Source: Bacteroidia bacterium
GTDB lineage: Bacteria > Bacteroidota > Bacteroidia > Cytophagales > Cyclobacteriaceae
Assembly (NCBI GenBank): GCA_025356795.1
Contig: JANXRR010000014.1
Location: 1-13,344 of the forward strand
DNA: 13,344 bases
Direction of reading: 5' to 3'
A program made the position numbers and the translations under genes. Each line of letters opens with the position of its first letter. Within the stretch, counting starts at the first letter, position 1. Below the pieces are notes generated by a model. That model was not told where the DNA came from. It searched no databases and was given only the letters and a program-made list of their open reading frames with translations. This document shows, in pieces, positions 12,880-13,344 of the stretch.

Positions 12880-13344
12880 TCAACTGGTTTTTTCTGTATT
12901 AGCCAAGGGTAGTTTGTTTTCCAATTCCAAAAGGCGCTCGCTCAGTGATGGCAATTTTTTAAAGACAGCGTACGCTTTGTAGTAAGCTTTGACATCAAAG
13001 GCGGGTGAACCCATAATTTTGCTACCTTCTTTGGTTATGGATTTGCCAATGCCAGCTTGTGCACCAATGCCTATGTTGTTAGCAATTGCTATGTGGCCTG
13101 CAACACCGACTTGACCTGCCAAAATACAATTCTCTCCAATTTTTGTTGAACCTGATATTCCCGTTTGAGCAGCAATGACGGTATTTTTACCGATCTCAAC
13201 GTTATGGGCGATCTGAATTAAGTTATCAAGTTTTACTCCTTGACGGATAACAGTAGAGTCGCCATAAAGGGTAGCACAATCAATCACTGTATTTGCCCCG
13301 ATAGATACATTGTCTTCAATAACTACATTTCCAAGTTGTGGTAT
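12880..13344 (-). CDS. lpxD: UDP-3-O-acylglucosamine N-acyltransferase (N-terminal part outside window)
   Basis: This is the C-terminal 154 residues of LpxD, which adds the second hydroxyacyl chain to the LpxC product, the third step of lipid A synthesis. The frame is open to the right edge: nineteen codons reading [19 protein letters not shown] precede an internal GTG at 13287, which is not a start. The visible part is a left-handed beta-helix with hexapeptide repeats. It carries the LpxD-specific [14 protein letters not shown] block, whose His (codon 13206 to 13204) corresponds to catalytic His239 of E. coli. [13 protein letters not shown], then AGHI and [30 protein letters not shown] follow, in line with the C-terminal helical extension that binds the acyl carrier. 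The N-terminal uridine-binding domain would lie beyond the window. A 357-nt spacer separates it from lpxC/fabZ, so it may have a separate transcript end. Confidence 0.95.
   Translation of the reverse strand: MPQLGNVVIEDNVSIGANTVIDCATLYGDSTVIRQGVKLDNLIQIAHNVEIGKNTVIAAQTGISGSTKIGENCILAGQVGVAGHIAIANNIGIGAQAGIGKSITKEGSKIMGSPAFDVKAYYKAYAVFKKLPSLSERLLELENKLPLANTEKTS

Noticed and set aside
13285..13287. GTG at 13287 as the start of a short acyltransferase
   Set aside because: The frame continues to the window edge with LpxD-specific hexapeptide sequence, so the GTG is an internal valine codon.
1..13344. A complete new defence, mobile or biosynthetic system
   Set aside because: The genes fall into known housekeeping or envelope families, with no recombinase, toxin-antitoxin pair, reverse transcriptase or repeat array. 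The gene order looks like ordinary Bacteroidota chromosome.

Overview
The window looks like chromosomal DNA of a Bacteroidota bacterium, most likely of the order Cytophagales (inference). The DNA is AT-rich. Several gaps carry the phylum-specific -7 promoter consensus TAnnTTTG. A fused lpxC/fabZ gene sits between lpxD and lpxA. DUF4296 and DUF58/BatA-type proteins are present, and lipoproteins have an SCKK/GCKK-type anchor. All genes read as intact except the two cut by the window edges, and I see no tRNA, rRNA, CRISPR, insertion sequence or phage gene.

Layout. Positions 1-1724 (+) hold the 3' part of a GH3-family acyl-adenylating enzyme, followed 4 nt later by a LysE-type exporter. They meet tail to tail, with 3 nt between, a SAM-dependent methyltransferase on the minus strand (1728-2576). 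A YqhA/UPF0114 membrane protein (+, 2726-3337) then converges on a three-gene minus-strand cluster: DUF58 protein, membrane-anchored middle protein and BatA-like VWA protein (6165 back to 3347). Divergent from this cluster, on the plus strand, are a DUF4296 lipoprotein and mutS2 (6267-9019), joined by an ATGA overlap. A 13-bp perfect hairpin separates mutS2 from a converging small lipoprotein (9077-9589, minus). The right end (13344 back to 9714, minus) is a lipid A/envelope cluster: lpxD (cut by the edge), lpxC/fabZ, lpxA and a small ABC ATPase. The last three overlap by 4 nt each.

How the genes work together. LpxA, LpxC and LpxD are the first three enzymes of lipid A synthesis, and FabZ draws on the same hydroxyacyl-ACP pool for membrane phospholipid. 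The coupled ABC ATPase has no permease beside it and has unusual Q-loop and H-loop positions. The DUF58/middle/BatA trio is a reduced version of the Bacteroides aerotolerance (Bat) cluster, without MoxR, BatB or TPR genes next to it, and none of its three proposed starts is ATG. MutS2 acts on branched DNA or stalled ribosomes in other bacteria. GH3 plus LysE may be a make-and-export pair, but this is a hypothesis.

The only gene-free stretch over 300 bases is 12523-12879, between lpxD and lpxC/fabZ. It holds a promoter candidate, two potential hairpins and two imperfect direct-repeat pairs, and looks like dispersed intergenic repeat material. I found no clear evidence of a wholly new multi-gene system. 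The best leads are the ABC ATPase, the GH3-LysE pair, the reduced Bat operon and the lpxD-lpxC spacer.
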